64,000 nt of DNA, taken from positions 62,001 through 126,000 of the forward strand of contig CANRFM010000001.1 of the NCBI GenBank assembly GCA_947629905.1, given 5' to 3'. This document shows, one piece after another, positions 35,476-44,886 of the stretch. Within the stretch, counting starts at the first letter, position 1. Each line of letters begins with the position of its first letter. The notes below the pieces were generated by a model, which was given only the letters and a program-made list of their open reading frames with translations, searched no databases and was not told where the DNA came from. Origin of the DNA: an uncultured Clostridia bacterium (lineage in GTDB: Bacteria; Bacillota; Clostridia; Oscillospirales; Ruminococcaceae). Both the position numbers and the translations under genes were made by a program.

Positions 35476-36414
35476 ATGAAACGGATCAGTATCTTAGTGC
35501 CGACCTACAACGAGATCGACAACGTCAGACCCCTGAGTGAAGCCATTATTGCGGAACTGAAAAAACTGCCGCAATATGACTATGAGCTGGTATTCATCGA
35601 CAACGATTCCAAGGACGGCACCCGTGATCTTCTGCGGCAGATGTGTGCGGAAAACAAGAAGATCAAGGCGATCCTCAATGCCAAGAATTTCGGGCAGAAC
35701 AATTCGCCCTGCTACGGGCTGATACAGACCACAGGCGACTGTGTGATCATGATCTGCGCCGATTTTCAGGATCCCATTGAACTGATACCGACTTTCATTC
35801 AGGAGTGGGAGAAAGGCTATAAGATCGTCAGTGCCATCAAGACCACCAGCAAGGAAAATAAATTCGTCCGTTTCCTGCGGACGTGTTATTACAAGCTGAT
35901 CAAGAAATTTTCGGACGTGGAGCAGATCGAACATTTTACAGGGTTCGGGCTGTATGACAGGTCGTTTATCAATATCATGCGGGATCTGGACGATCCCACC
36001 CCGTTCCTGCGGGGCGTGGTGGCAGAACTCGGCTACAAGCGCAAGGAAATTCCCTACGAACAGCAGCTGCGCAAGGCGGGCAAGTCGAAAAATAATTTCT
36101 TCACGCTCTATGACCTTGCCATGCTGAGTTTCACGTCCTACACCAAAATCGGACTGCGGCTTGCGACTTTCGTGGGACTGTTCATTGCGATCGTCAGCTT
36201 TGTCATTGCACTGATCTACTTCATCATGAAACTCTGTATGTGGGATTCGTTCAATACGGGCATGGCGCCTGTGGTCATCGGGATGTTCTTTTTGGGGGCA
36301 GTGCAGCTCATTTTTCTGGGGCTGATCGGGGAATATATTCTCAGCATCAACAAGCGCCTCATGAAACGCCCGCTTGTCATTGAAGAAGAGCGCCTGAACT
36401 TTGAGGAGGAGTGA
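35476..36414 (+). CDS. GT2 glycosyltransferase of the GtrB/polyprenyl-phosphate type
   Basis: This 312-residue membrane glycosyltransferase starts ISILVPTYNEIDNVRPLSEAI. It carries the metal-binding ADFQDP and a C-terminal pair of transmembrane helices (LATFVGLFIAIVSFVIALIY and VIGMFFLGAVQLIFLGLI). This is the architecture of GtrB and ArnC, which load a sugar onto undecaprenyl phosphate. Together with the GtrA-like protein at 39259 and the polytopic protein at 37485 it suggests a flippase and transferase route for decorating wall polymer. Its stop is one base from the rfbG start. Confidence 0.9.
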   Translation: MKRISILVPTYNEIDNVRPLSEAIIAELKKLPQYDYELVFIDNDSKDGTRDLLRQMCAENKKIKAILNAKNFGQNNSPCYGLIQTTGDCVIMICADFQDPIELIPTFIQEWEKGYKIVSAIKTTSKENKFVRFLRTCYYKLIKKFSDVEQIEHFTGFGLYDRSFINIMRDLDDPTPFLRGVVAELGYKRKEIPYEQQLRKAGKSKNNFFTLYDLAMLSFTSYTKIGLRLATFVGLFIAIVSFVIALIYFIMKLCMWDSFNTGMAPVVIGMFFLGAVQLIFLGLIGEYILSINKRLMKRPLVIEEERLNFEEE

Positions 36415-36415
36415 C

Positions 36416-37480
36416 ATGGAATTTTACAACCGGAAAAAAGTGCTCGTCACCGGGCATACCGGATTCAAAGGTTCGTGGATGTGCCGGCTTTTGTTGCAGG
36501 CAGGCGCAGAGGTGACAGGCTACGCCCTGCAGCCGCCGACAGACCCGGCACTGTTCACGCTGTGCGGACTGGACAAGGAAATGTCATCCGTAGAGGGCGA
36601 CATCCGTGACCTTGCACATTTGCAGCAGGTCATGGACGAGGTAAAGCCGGAGATCGTCATCCATATGGCAGCGCAGCCCATTGTCCGGGCATCCTACCAG
36701 AACCCCGTCTATACCTATGAAACGAATGTCATGGGCACGGTGCATCTCCTTGAGGCAGTCCGCCATTGTCCGTCCGTTGTCTCCGTCGTGAATGTCACGA
36801 CCGACAAGGTCTACCGGAACCGGGAATGGGCATGGGGCTACCGGGAAAATGAGGAGCTGAACGGCTTTGACCCCTATTCCAACTCGAAATCCTGTTCGGA
36901 ACTGGTGACAAGCAGCTACCGGAATTCGTTCTTTGCGGACGGGCAGGTCGCCATCACCACTTGCCGGGCAGGAAATGTCATCGGCGGCGGCGACTTTGCG
37001 GCGGACAGGATCATTCCGGACTGCATCCGGGCAGTGCAGCGGGGGGAGGAGATCATCGTGCGCAATCCTGCCTCGACACGTCCCTATCAGTTTGTCCTCG
37101 AACCCGTGTATGCATACCTGATGATCGCCGCACGGCAGTACACGGATAAAAGCCTTGCCGGGTGCTACAACATCGGACCGGACGACAAGGACTGCCTGAC
37201 GACCGGGGAACTGGTGACACTCTTCTGCGACAAGTGGAATGCGGCAAACGGCACATCCGTGCAGTGGAAAAATGTCAGCACCGGCGGACCGCATGAAGCG
37301 TCTTTCCTCAAACTGGACTGCTCGAAAGCGAAGTCCGTATTCGGCTGGAAACCCGTCTGGGGCGTGGAAGATGCCATTGCCAATATCGTGGATTTCAGCA
37401 AGATCTATCTTGCGGGCGGCAGCGTGAGAGACTGCATGGACAGGCAGATCGCAGCCTTCCTGCAGGAAGCGGAGAAATAA
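36416..37480 (+). CDS. rfbG: CDP-glucose 4,6-dehydratase
   Basis: This 354-residue short-chain dehydrogenase/reductase converts CDP-glucose to CDP-4-keto-6-deoxyglucose. The NAD motif is VLVTGHTGFKGSWMC. The family motifs follow: HMAAQPIVRASYQNPVYTYE, then NVTTDKVYRNREW, and the catalytic YSNSKSCSE segment. It starts at 36416, after GGAGGAG, one base after the preceding stop. The order here is rfbF-rfbH-GT2-rfbG rather than the enterobacterial F-G-H. Confidence 0.95.
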   Translation: MEFYNRKKVLVTGHTGFKGSWMCRLLLQAGAEVTGYALQPPTDPALFTLCGLDKEMSSVEGDIRDLAHLQQVMDEVKPEIVIHMAAQPIVRASYQNPVYTYETNVMGTVHLLEAVRHCPSVVSVVNVTTDKVYRNREWAWGYRENEELNGFDPYSNSKSCSELVTSSYRNSFFADGQVAITTCRAGNVIGGGDFAADRIIPDCIRAVQRGEEIIVRNPASTRPYQFVLEPVYAYLMIAARQYTDKSLAGCYNIGPDDKDCLTTGELVTLFCDKWNAANGTSVQWKNVSTGGPHEASFLKLDCSKAKSVFGWKPVWGVEDAIANIVDFSKIYLAGGSVRDCMDRQIAAFLQEAEK

Positions 37481-37484
37481 GCAT

Positions 37485-39254
37485 ATGCAGAAACGAACAC
37501 GCAGCCTGATAGGGCTGGCAGCGGCAATTTTGATTTCGCTTGGTATCATCTGTCTTTCTTTCCGGGTGTGGGAGGTCGATATGCATATCCCGGTAGGCTT
37601 TGCAGGTGATGGCGTGCTGCTGTCTATGTTGTTCCGGAGTATTGCAGAGGGCGGTCTGAAAGGCATCTGGTTCTGTGACAGACTGGGTGCACCGGACTGG
37701 TCGGCACTGATCGATGTGCCGTTTCTGGATTTGGACATCGCAGGAGAAGCATGGCTGCTGACACGGTTTCTCCCGGTCAATATGGCAGTGTATCTGATCT
37801 ACCTGCTGACCTATCCGTTGGCAGCGGCATCGATGTACCTGCTGATGGGGAAATTCACGAAAAAAACACCCCTGCGGGTGCTGCTGTCGGTGGCATATGC
37901 GGTAACGCCCTATCATTTTTACCGTGGCATGGGGCATATGACGCTTTCGCATTATTACACGATACCGTTTGCGGTGCTGTGTGCTTTGCTGATCGCAGAG
38001 GAGCAATTTCAGGGCATCGCACCGGAACGCTTCTCCCGTGTGAAAAAACTGCTCCTGTACGGCGGCTGCGTGCTGTTGGGGTTCTCCAATGTGTACTATG
38101 CCTTTTTCGGGCTGTTCTGCATGGGAATCGCCTTTCTGTACAAGCTTGTCTGCACTAAAAAGCTCTCCTGCCTGTGGAAAGAAGCTGTACCGCTGTATAC
38201 GGTTCTGCTCTGTGTGGGCATTTCCCTGCTCCCGAAAATAATTTACTCCCTGAAATATGGCAAAAATACACTTGCTGCCGTGCGTTCTGAGGTGGCAACG
38301 GAAATTTATGCGCTGCGCATCATTCAGATGCTCCTGCCGCCGGGCTATTCTGAAGCCGGCATACTGGCGAAGATCGCACAGCACTACAGCGCAGTCGGCA
38401 TGGGTGTCAATGAAAATCAGGATGCCGCCTTAGGGCTGTTGGCAGCGGTGGGTTTCCTGATCGCCTGCCTGTGGGTGATTTTCCGCATCATGCAGAAAGA
38501 CAAGACAGCGGACACCCGGCAGCGGGAAAGGCTGAATCTGCTGTCGCTGCTCATCCTCTGTCTGGTGATGTACAGTGTCACAGGCGGCTTTTCCATGATT
38601 TTTTCCATGCTGATCACACCGGAGATACGCTGTGTCAACCGTTCGAGCGTGGTGATCGCCTGTCTGAGTCTGTGTGTGCTGGCGATTGTGTCAGATGCCC
38701 TTTTCACGAAGCTGAAAGGCAAAGGCAAGGCGGTCGGCTGTGCGGTCATGGCAGCTGCGTCCATATTTGTGGGGTATGCGGAAATTCTGTGGTATCCGCC
38801 GCACTGGCAGGCTGCTGCCAAACAGACGGATGCTGTCCTGCAAAGTTTTTTTGCACAGGTCGAGGAAACTGCCGGGGAAAATGCCCTTATTTATGAATTG
38901 CCCTTCATGCAGTTCCCCGAAGTGCCGCCGATCAACGGCATGGCGGATTATCAGCCTGCAATCGGCTATCTCTATACGGACACCGTGCGCTGGAGCTATG
39001 GCGGTGTCAAGGGCAGAAATCCCTCTGCGGAGCAGCTTGCCATTGACGAGGGCATGAGCGAAGCCTTTTTACAGGGCATTCTGGATGCCGGATTCACAGG
39101 CGTGTATATCGACACAAAGGGCTTTTCGGACGGCGGCGCTGCCGTCAATGCCTATTATACAGAGACACTGGGGTTGACACCCATTGTTTCCAGTGACGGA
39201 TGGCTGTATTACTATTCGCTGGACGAAAGCGTATTGCAGCGGGCAGGGGCGTGA
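37485..39254 (+). CDS. Polytopic membrane protein, probable GT-C-type glycosyltransferase
   Basis: This 589-residue protein has about eleven transmembrane helices. An acidic residue pair (FAGDGVLLSM) sits in the first extracytoplasmic loop, as in GT-C lipid-phosphate-sugar transferases, and a soluble domain of about 140 residues follows the last helix (from roughly 450). I recognise no specific family motif. Its place, 4 bp after rfbG and 4 bp before the GtrA gene, suggests it transfers the dideoxy sugar onto a wall polymer outside the membrane. Confidence 0.7.
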   Translation: MQKRTRSLIGLAAAILISLGIICLSFRVWEVDMHIPVGFAGDGVLLSMLFRSIAEGGLKGIWFCDRLGAPDWSALIDVPFLDLDIAGEAWLLTRFLPVNMAVYLIYLLTYPLAAASMYLLMGKFTKKTPLRVLLSVAYAVTPYHFYRGMGHMTLSHYYTIPFAVLCALLIAEEQFQGIAPERFSRVKKLLLYGGCVLLGFSNVYYAFFGLFCMGIAFLYKLVCTKKLSCLWKEAVPLYTVLLCVGISLLPKIIYSLKYGKNTLAAVRSEVATEIYALRIIQMLLPPGYSEAGILAKIAQHYSAVGMGVNENQDAALGLLAAVGFLIACLWVIFRIMQKDKTADTRQRERLNLLSLLILCLVMYSVTGGFSMIFSMLITPEIRCVNRSSVVIACLSLCVLAIVSDALFTKLKGKGKAVGCAVMAAASIFVGYAEILWYPPHWQAAAKQTDAVLQSFFAQVEETAGENALIYELPFMQFPEVPPINGMADYQPAIGYLYTDTVRWSYGGVKGRNPSAEQLAIDEGMSEAFLQGILDAGFTGVYIDTKGFSDGGAAVNAYYTETLGLTPIVSSDGWLYYYSLDESVLQRAGA

Positions 39255-39258
39255 GAGA

Positions 39259-39729
39259 ATGATAGAGCATATCTGCCGGAAAGTCTGCACCTTGCTGCAC
39301 CTTTCCCCCTCTGAAAAAGTACTGGAATCACTGGTGCAGTTCGTGAAATTCGGCTTGGTCGGCGTGAGCAATACTGTCATCAGCTATGTGCTGAATGTGC
39401 TCGTCCTGCTTGCCCTCAAGCCCTATGCGCTCTGGTGGGACTATATCGCCGGGAATCTGGTCGCCTTTTTCCTGAGCGTGCTGTGGTCGTACTACTGGAA
39501 CAGCAAATTTGTCTTTACCCCCGAAGCCGGTGAACAGCGCAGCCACCTGAAAGCACTCCTGAAAACCTATATCTCCTACGGCTTTACGGGCATCATCCTG
39601 ACCAATCTGCTATCGAGCCTGTGGATCTATCTTGGCGTGTCCAAAATGATCGCACCGCTGATCAACCTGATCGTCAGCGTACCTCTGAATTTCATACTGA
39701 ACAAACTCTGGGCGTTCCGGAGCAAATAA
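39259..39729 (+). CDS. GtrA-like membrane protein (lipid-linked sugar flippase candidate)
   Basis: This 156-residue protein has four transmembrane helices and the GtrA pattern: VQFVKFGLVGVSNTVISYV, then FLSVLWSYYWNSKFVF, and near the end VPLNFILNKLWAFRSK. GtrA proteins are thought to flip undecaprenyl-phosphate sugars made by GtrB partners such as the gene at 35476. The start at 39259 is 4 bp after the preceding stop. It is the last gene of the six-gene operon. Confidence 0.9.
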   Translation: MIEHICRKVCTLLHLSPSEKVLESLVQFVKFGLVGVSNTVISYVLNVLVLLALKPYALWWDYIAGNLVAFFLSVLWSYYWNSKFVFTPEAGEQRSHLKALLKTYISYGFTGIILTNLLSSLWIYLGVSKMIAPLINLIVSVPLNFILNKLWAFRSK

Positions 39730-39732
39730 AAT

Positions 39733-39767
39733 AAAGCCTTCTCTGCTGCCGCAGAAGAAGGCTTTTT
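39733..39767. terminator. Bidirectional terminator after the dideoxyhexose operon
   Basis: AAGCCTTCT and AGAAGGCTT form the stem, with T residues after it on the plus strand and A residues before it. It serves the operon and the converging DHH gene. Confidence 0.8.
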
Positions 39768-39776
39768 CTGTTCCCG

Positions 39777-40703
39777 TTACTGCCTGCCGTTGAGTTTGTC
39801 TAAAATAACAGGCAGGTCGGTGTCTATCTTGTCATTGTCGATCTGACAAGTCCCGGCATTCGCATGACCGCCGCCGCCGTACTCAAGGCAAAGTGCGCCG
39901 ATGTTGAATTTGGAATTGCGGTTGATGATGGACTTGCCGATCATGACAGCCGTGTTCTGCTTGCGGAAACCCCACGCCACATGGACGGAGAGTTCCGTTT
40001 CCGGGTGCATGGCGTAGACCATGAAGCGGTTGCCGGCGTAGATCGTCTCCTCGTTGCGCAGGTCGATGACTGCCACCTTGCCGTCAATGCGTGTAATGCG
40101 CTCGAGCTGTGCCTTGAACAGTTCCTGCTGTTCAAAGTAGAGATCCACACGCTCCTTGACATCCGGCAGTTCGAGCACCTCATCGATGCTGTGATCCACG
40201 CAGAATGTGATCAGCTGCATCATCAGGTCATAGTTGGAAATGCGGAAATTGCGGAACCGCCCCAGTCCGGTACGGGCATCCATCAGGAAATTCATCAGCA
40301 CCCAGCCAGTCGGATGCAAGATCTCCTCCTCCGTAAAGTCCGCACTGTCGCCCTTGTCCACAGCCTCCATGATCTCCGTGGAGACCCGCTTGAATGTATC
40401 CGCCCCGCCGTAATAGCGATAGACGACACGGGCAGCGGATTTAGCACTGCCGTCAATGAAGTACTTGTCCTTGTAAGCGGCTGCATTGTTGCGGAGCAGT
40501 TCGCTCTCGTGGTGGTCGAAAGCCAGTCCCACCCGTGGGTCAAACGGCAGATTGGTGGTGATGTCGTTTTCGGAAAGCTCCACCTTGCCGTCCTGCACGT
40601 CCTTGGGGTGCACGAATTTGATCTCGTCAATGATATTCAGCTCTTTGAGCAGCATGGCGCACACCAGTCCGTCAAAATCGCTCCTTGTTACCAGTCGTTT
40701 CAT
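39777..40703 (-). CDS. DHH/DHHA1-family phosphoesterase
   Basis: This 308-residue soluble enzyme has the DHH phosphoesterase motifs: TRSDFDGLVCA at the start, FDHHESE near 66 and the DHHA1 motif GGGGHANAGTC near 285. The family includes nanoRNases, c-di-AMP phosphodiesterases and exopolyphosphatases; which applies here cannot be told. It stands alone with its own promoter. Confidence 0.85.
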   Translation of the reverse strand: MKRLVTRSDFDGLVCAMLLKELNIIDEIKFVHPKDVQDGKVELSENDITTNLPFDPRVGLAFDHHESELLRNNAAAYKDKYFIDGSAKSAARVVYRYYGGADTFKRVSTEIMEAVDKGDSADFTEEEILHPTGWVLMNFLMDARTGLGRFRNFRISNYDLMMQLITFCVDHSIDEVLELPDVKERVDLYFEQQELFKAQLERITRIDGKVAVIDLRNEETIYAGNRFMVYAMHPETELSVHVAWGFRKQNTAVMIGKSIINRNSKFNIGALCLEYGGGGHANAGTCQIDNDKIDTDLPVILDKLNGRQ

Positions 40704-40759
40704 CTACAGACCCTCCGTTATGTAAAGTAGCCGGTCATGCCGGAAATTGTTCTGATTCC

Positions 40760-40788
40760 ATTATAACACATATTTCTGAAAAATGCAA
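40760..40788 (-). promoter_or_regulatory. Promoter of the DHH phosphoesterase gene
   Basis: The minus strand has TTGCAT (40783-40788), 17 bp ending GTGT and TATAAT (40760-40765). Confidence 0.7.
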
Positions 40789-40975
40789 TACCCTACACAA
40801 GGATAATTCACACAGTGCATTTCATACATTTACCAGTTGCAAAACCGGAAAATCTGCATAAACTATAAGCAGCAGAACATTGTGTTTGCCGGAAAGGGGG
40901 TGACACCCCCCCAAAGGGAGATGTCCTTGACTTGCCCCCTTCACATTCGGAAAGCACAAGACGCTGCTTTCCGAT

Positions 40976-41007
40976 AAAAGCCCGCTGCCGTCTTTCAGCA
41001 GCGGGCT
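40976..41007 (-). terminator. Terminator of the zinc-ribbon gene and upstream operon
   Basis: On the minus strand AGCCCGCTGC pairs with GCAGCGGGCT and is followed by TTTT. It begins 8 bp after the stop at 41015. Confidence 0.8.
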
Positions 41008-41014
41008 GTTTGTA

Positions 41015-41500
41015 TCATTCGTCTTTCAGGTACTCCCCCGGAACGGGATAGCCGTTTTCCGCCAAAAGCCGTGCATAGTCCGGGTCTTGCAGACGGGCGA
41101 CAGATGCCTGCCGCTTCTTCTCATAAGCCCTTGCCACTCTGCCGGTCTTTACGCCAAGCACTTGCCACAATTCATACAATACCCCAAGCACGCTGCACGC
41201 AACCAAGACCCACAGCACAGGATAATAGCTGTTTTCAAAGTAGAGCAGTGCCAGATTGAAACCCGCTGCCGCCAGTCCGAGCACAAGCAGAAGCCCTGCC
41301 CCTTTCAGCCATGGCAGCACGGAATGGACATTTTCCGGTTCGCTGTACAGAGCGATTTCGCTGTAACGGTCATCGAGATAAGTACCCCCGCACTTCTTGC
41401 AGGTACGCAGGGGACTGTCCTCGTACCTTGCCTGCGGATGCCCTCCCACAGCCTTGCCGCAGTGCGGACAGTAGCCGTGGGCGTGTTTGATTTTTTCCAT
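41015..41500 (-). CDS. Zinc-ribbon membrane protein of unknown function
   Basis: This 161-residue protein opens with two CxxC pairs (YCPHCGK and RTCKKCGG), a zinc ribbon. Two transmembrane helices follow (AGLLLVLGLAAAGFNLALLYF and PVLWVLVACSVLGVLYELW) and then a basic C-terminal tail. I do not recognise a named family. It lies downstream of ftsH with a terminator-like hairpin between them, so it may be transcribed only partly with ftsH. Confidence 0.75.
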   Translation of the reverse strand: MEKIKHAHGYCPHCGKAVGGHPQARYEDSPLRTCKKCGGTYLDDRYSEIALYSEPENVHSVLPWLKGAGLLLVLGLAAAGFNLALLYFENSYYPVLWVLVACSVLGVLYELWQVLGVKTGRVARAYEKKRQASVARLQDPDYARLLAENGYPVPGEYLKDE

Positions 41501-41515
41501 ATAATTCCTCCTGAA

Positions 41516-41546
41516 AAAGCAAGCCCCGCTTAGGAAAGTGGGGCTT
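41516..41546 (-). terminator. Hairpin between ftsH and the zinc-ribbon gene
   Basis: On the minus strand AAGCCCC and GGGGCTT pair after the ftsH stop and are followed by GCTTTTTC. It could be a terminator or partial attenuator. Confidence 0.6.
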
Positions 41547-41550
41547 CATT

Positions 41551-43488
41551 TTATTCTTCCGTGAAATCGTCCGTTTCTGTCGGTGCAGGGGCTTCTCCCT
41601 CACGCATATCGGTCGTTTCCGGTGTTTCAGCCGGGGCAGTCTCTTCCGTCTGCTCCAGTTTCCCCTCCATCAGCAATGCAAAATCATCCCCGTCGATCTT
41701 TTCATGCTCCATCAGGTACTTCGCAACGGTGTGCAGCTTATCGGCGTGATCCGTGAGGATCTGCTCTGCCTTTGCATAGCCCTCCTCCACGAAGGCACGG
41801 ATCTCCGCATCGATCTCCGCAGCCACTTCATCCGAATAGTTCGGCGTACTGCTGAAATCCCGTCCGAGGAACGGTTCGCTCTGATCATGTCCGTAGACCA
41901 CCGGACCGAGCTTTTCACTGAAACCAAAGCGTGTGATCATGCTCCGAGCCGTCGAAGTCGCACGCTCCAGATCATTCGATGCGCCCGTAGAAATATCGTC
42001 CAAAATCAGTTTCTCTGCCACACGTCCGCCGAGCAGGACAACAATTTCTTCCCGCATTTCCATCATGCTCCGGTAGGACTTGTCATGCTCCGGCAGCGAC
42101 AGCGTATAGCCGCCCGCCATCCCTCTTGGAATGATCGAGATCTGGTGTACCTTGTCCTGATGCGGGCAGTAGTACGTGCAGACTGCGTGCCCTGCTTCAT
42201 GGTAAGCCGTCAGGCGTATTTCCCGTTCGGTAACGACACGTGACTTCTTCTCCGGTCCTGCAATGACCTTGATCGTTGCTTCCTCGATGTCCTCATTGGT
42301 GATCGCCTTGCGGTTCTTGCGGGCTGCCAACAGTGCTGCCTCATTGGCAAGATTGTCAAGGTCTGCCCCCGTAAAGCCGACCGTACCTTTGGCAATATTG
42401 GCAAGGTTGACATCCGGTGCAAGGGGCTTGTTGGCGGTGTGGACTTTCAGGATCTCCTCCCGTCCCTTAATATCCGGATAGCCGACCACGATCTGCCGGT
42501 CAAACCGTCCCGGACGCAGCAAAGCCGGGTCAAGGATGTCTCTCCGGTTGGTAGCCGCAATAACGATGACGCTTTCCTTTCCGGTAAAGCCGTCCATCTC
42601 GACCAGTAACTGGTTGAGGGTCTGCTCCCGTTCGTCATGTCCGCCGCCTAAACCGGCACCTCGATGCCGTCCTACGGCATCGATCTCGTCAATGAAGATG
42701 ATCGACGGCGCATTGCGCTTTGCCGTCTCAAACAGATCCCGCACACGGGAAGCGCCGACACCGACAAACATCTCCACGAAATCCGAACCGGAGATCGGGT
42801 AGAACGGACAGCCTGCCTCCCCGGCAACTGCCCTTGCGAGCAAAGTCTTACCAGTACCGGGCGGTCCGAGCAGCAGCACGCCCCGTGGGATACGTGCGCC
42901 CAAGTCAGCGTATTTCTTCGGGTTCTTGAGGAAGTCCACGACTTCTGCCATCTCAAATTTTTCTTCCTCCGCCCCGGCAACATCCGCAAAGGTCGCCTTC
43001 TTGCCGGAGGGCTGGCTCTTGATATTGGCACGCCCGAAATTGCTGTACCGTCCGCCGCCTGCCTGTCGCATCATGAAGATGAACAGCGCAATGCCCATGA
43101 TCATGATGATAAACGTCGGCACATAGGTGATCAGCCACGAATTGTCCCGGATTTTATAGTAGTCCTGATCGAGCGGATGTTCTGGGTTTGCCTTGTTGTA
43201 GTCCAGACGGTAGTTCTCCGTCTCTTCGAGGAATTTCCCCACATTCGGCACGCTGTATTCGATCTCTGTTTCGTCCTTGAGTTTCAGTTTCAGTTCACCC
43301 GTCCCCAGATCGAGCGTATATGCCGTGACCTCTAAATCATCGAAATGCTCCATGATCTCCGAGTAGGTATATTCCGGCTCTTTCACATTCATCCGGGGAA
43401 TCCAGTAGGCAAAGAGAAAAATGAATATCGCTGCGATCAGCAGATAAATGACGATACCCCTGCTTCTTTTCGGTGTCAAACGATCCAC
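41551..43488 (-). CDS. ftsH: ATP-dependent zinc metalloprotease FtsH
   Basis: This 645-residue membrane AAA protease has two transmembrane helices (about 12-30 and 120-140). The AAA domain has Walker A GPPGTGKT at 208-215, [12 protein letters not shown] as Walker B, and the SRH segment [19 protein letters not shown]. The zinc site is HEAGH at 430-434. The acidic C-terminus (after 600) is Glu/Thr-rich. It degrades unassembled or unstable membrane and regulatory proteins. It follows tilS, as in many Firmicutes, but no hpt gene lies between them. Confidence 0.98.
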   Translation of the reverse strand: MDRLTPKRSRGIVIYLLIAAIFIFLFAYWIPRMNVKEPEYTYSEIMEHFDDLEVTAYTLDLGTGELKLKLKDETEIEYSVPNVGKFLEETENYRLDYNKANPEHPLDQDYYKIRDNSWLITYVPTFIIMIMGIALFIFMMRQAGGGRYSNFGRANIKSQPSGKKATFADVAGAEEEKFEMAEVVDFLKNPKKYADLGARIPRGVLLLGPPGTGKTLLARAVAGEAGCPFYPISGSDFVEMFVGVGASRVRDLFETAKRNAPSIIFIDEIDAVGRHRGAGLGGGHDEREQTLNQLLVEMDGFTGKESVIVIAATNRRDILDPALLRPGRFDRQIVVGYPDIKGREEILKVHTANKPLAPDVNLANIAKGTVGFTGADLDNLANEAALLAARKNRKAITNEDIEEATIKVIAGPEKKSRVVTEREIRLTAYHEAGHAVCTYYCPHQDKVHQISIIPRGMAGGYTLSLPEHDKSYRSMMEMREEIVVLLGGRVAEKLILDDISTGASNDLERATSTARSMITRFGFSEKLGPVVYGHDQSEPFLGRDFSSTPNYSDEVAAEIDAEIRAFVEEGYAKAEQILTDHADKLHTVAKYLMEHEKIDGDDFALLMEGKLEQTEETAPAETPETTDMREGEAPAPTETDDFTEE

Positions 43489-43554
43489 TCCTTTTCATGT
43501 ATGATACGGGCTGTCCATTTATAATACAACGCCCTTGTGAAATTGGGATGTTCT

Positions 43555-44886
43555 TTACGTGTCCGTCCGGTGAACAGTCAGCAGCAGCATCCGCTGTGTC
43601 TGTTCCGTCACCGCTGCCCGTGCCGCTGCTCCGAGTCCCTCGACCCACAGCAGCCCCTCCGCATCGGAGAGAAAATGCACAGCAGCCCGCTTTTCCGGGG
43701 CGACCTGTTCCTGTAACCATTTTTTGACAGTTACATGATGTTTCCGCCCGGCAAGCTGAATACGCAGTCCGGGTACTCTGCCATGCAGCCCGGCATACCC
43801 TTTTATTATATCATAATCGAGAGCAGAATCTGTGAACATTGTGTAAACACTTGAGAATTTTTTCACATTTTTCCTTAAAATCAACTCTGCTTCCACAAAA
43901 CAGCCGGGGAAAATCTGATTTTTTCCCAATTGCAGCTTGCAATACGGTGTTTCTTCCGGTTTTACCCGCAGAAAAAGCACATCCCTACTCACACAGACAC
44001 GGGGCATCCCCCGGACGAGTTCCGCACTGCCGCCCGTTTCGAGCAGGTGTGCCACGGTGAAGATCTGCACCCGGCTGACCGGGTAGCCATTTTCTTCCAG
44101 AAATTGTGCAATACACCGGAGCTGCAATGCCGGCTGCACCCCCGAAAGCCCTTTCAGCGAACCGTCCGCCTGCCGCAGCCGTGCATAGGTTTCCGCCGTC
44201 AATTGTTCGAGCAGTGTTTCATCGAGCCGCAGCAGTTCCGCCGTCTGTGCGGCGTGTACGGCAGCCGCCGGATTGACCGCTTTCAGGACAGGAACGGCAT
44301 GGTGCCGCAGCGCATTGCGGGCATAGCGGTCTGTGAGGTTAGAGGAATCCGTTACATAGTCTGCCCCGATCTCCCGGAGATACGCTTCAATTTCCGCACG
44401 GGTAACAGAAAGCAGCGGACGCAGATACCGCTCCCGCACCCCCGGAATACCGCAAAGCCCTTTCAGACCCGTCCCCCGGGATAGCCGCAGGAGCAGCGTT
44501 TCCAACTGATCGTCCGCTGTGTGTGCTGTAGCCGTATAGCCCGGTATTTCCGCAAAAACGGCATACCGGAGATCCCTTGCGGCAGTCTCCTCCGAGCTGC
44601 CGTCCTGCATCTGCCTTGCCTTCACATCGACCGGAATTACCGTCAGCGGCACACCGAGTGTTTCGCAGAGCCTGCGGCAGAAAGTTTCATCCCGAAAACT
44701 TTCCTCTCCCCGCAGCTGATGCTGCACGTGTACCGCCGCAATTGTCAGCCCGTAAGCTTCCCGCACGGACAGCAGGCAGTACAGCAGACAAACGCTGTCC
44801 GCCCCGCCGGAAAGCGCAGCCGTGACCGAAACGTCCCGGATCTCCTGCTCTGCAAAAAAGCGGCTAACGGCTTCAGGTGGGTTCAC
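43555..44886 (-). CDS. tilS: tRNA(Ile)-lysidine synthase
   Basis: This 443-residue PP-loop ATPase modifies C34 of tRNA-Ile2 to lysidine, which makes it read AUA. The PP-loop motif ALSGGADSVCLLY lies near 23-36. HVQHQLRGEES follows, then the catalytic-domain segments GYTATAHTADDQLETLLLR and TDSSNLTDRYARNALRH, and a C-terminal domain of about 80 residues. Its start overlaps the dnaB stop by 14 bp, so translation is coupled. Confidence 0.95.
   Translation of the reverse strand: MNPPEAVSRFFAEQEIRDVSVTAALSGGADSVCLLYCLLSVREAYGLTIAAVHVQHQLRGEESFRDETFCRRLCETLGVPLTVIPVDVKARQMQDGSSEETAARDLRYAVFAEIPGYTATAHTADDQLETLLLRLSRGTGLKGLCGIPGVRERYLRPLLSVTRAEIEAYLREIGADYVTDSSNLTDRYARNALRHHAVPVLKAVNPAAAVHAAQTAELLRLDETLLEQLTAETYARLRQADGSLKGLSGVQPALQLRCIAQFLEENGYPVSRVQIFTVAHLLETGGSAELVRGMPRVCVSRDVLFLRVKPEETPYCKLQLGKNQIFPGCFVEAELILRKNVKKFSSVYTMFTDSALDYDIIKGYAGLHGRVPGLRIQLAGRKHHVTVKKWLQEQVAPEKRAAVHFLSDAEGLLWVEGLGAAARAAVTEQTQRMLLLTVHRTDT

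Larger units (their letters stand above)
40704..41014. other. Gene-free region between the DHH gene and the zinc-ribbon gene
   Basis: This 311-bp stretch holds the DHH gene promoter, a G/C run (GGGGGTGACACCCCCC, near 40897-40912) and a hairpin CGGAAAGCA with TGCTTTCCG (near 40948-40973). The terminator of the minus-strand operon lies at 40976-41007. No coding frame is supported. Confidence 0.65.

Noticed and set aside
40880-40975. GC-rich hairpins near 40900 as a structured RNA
   Set aside because: The short stems lie between a promoter pointing away and a terminator of the opposite gene, with no transcript clearly running through them.
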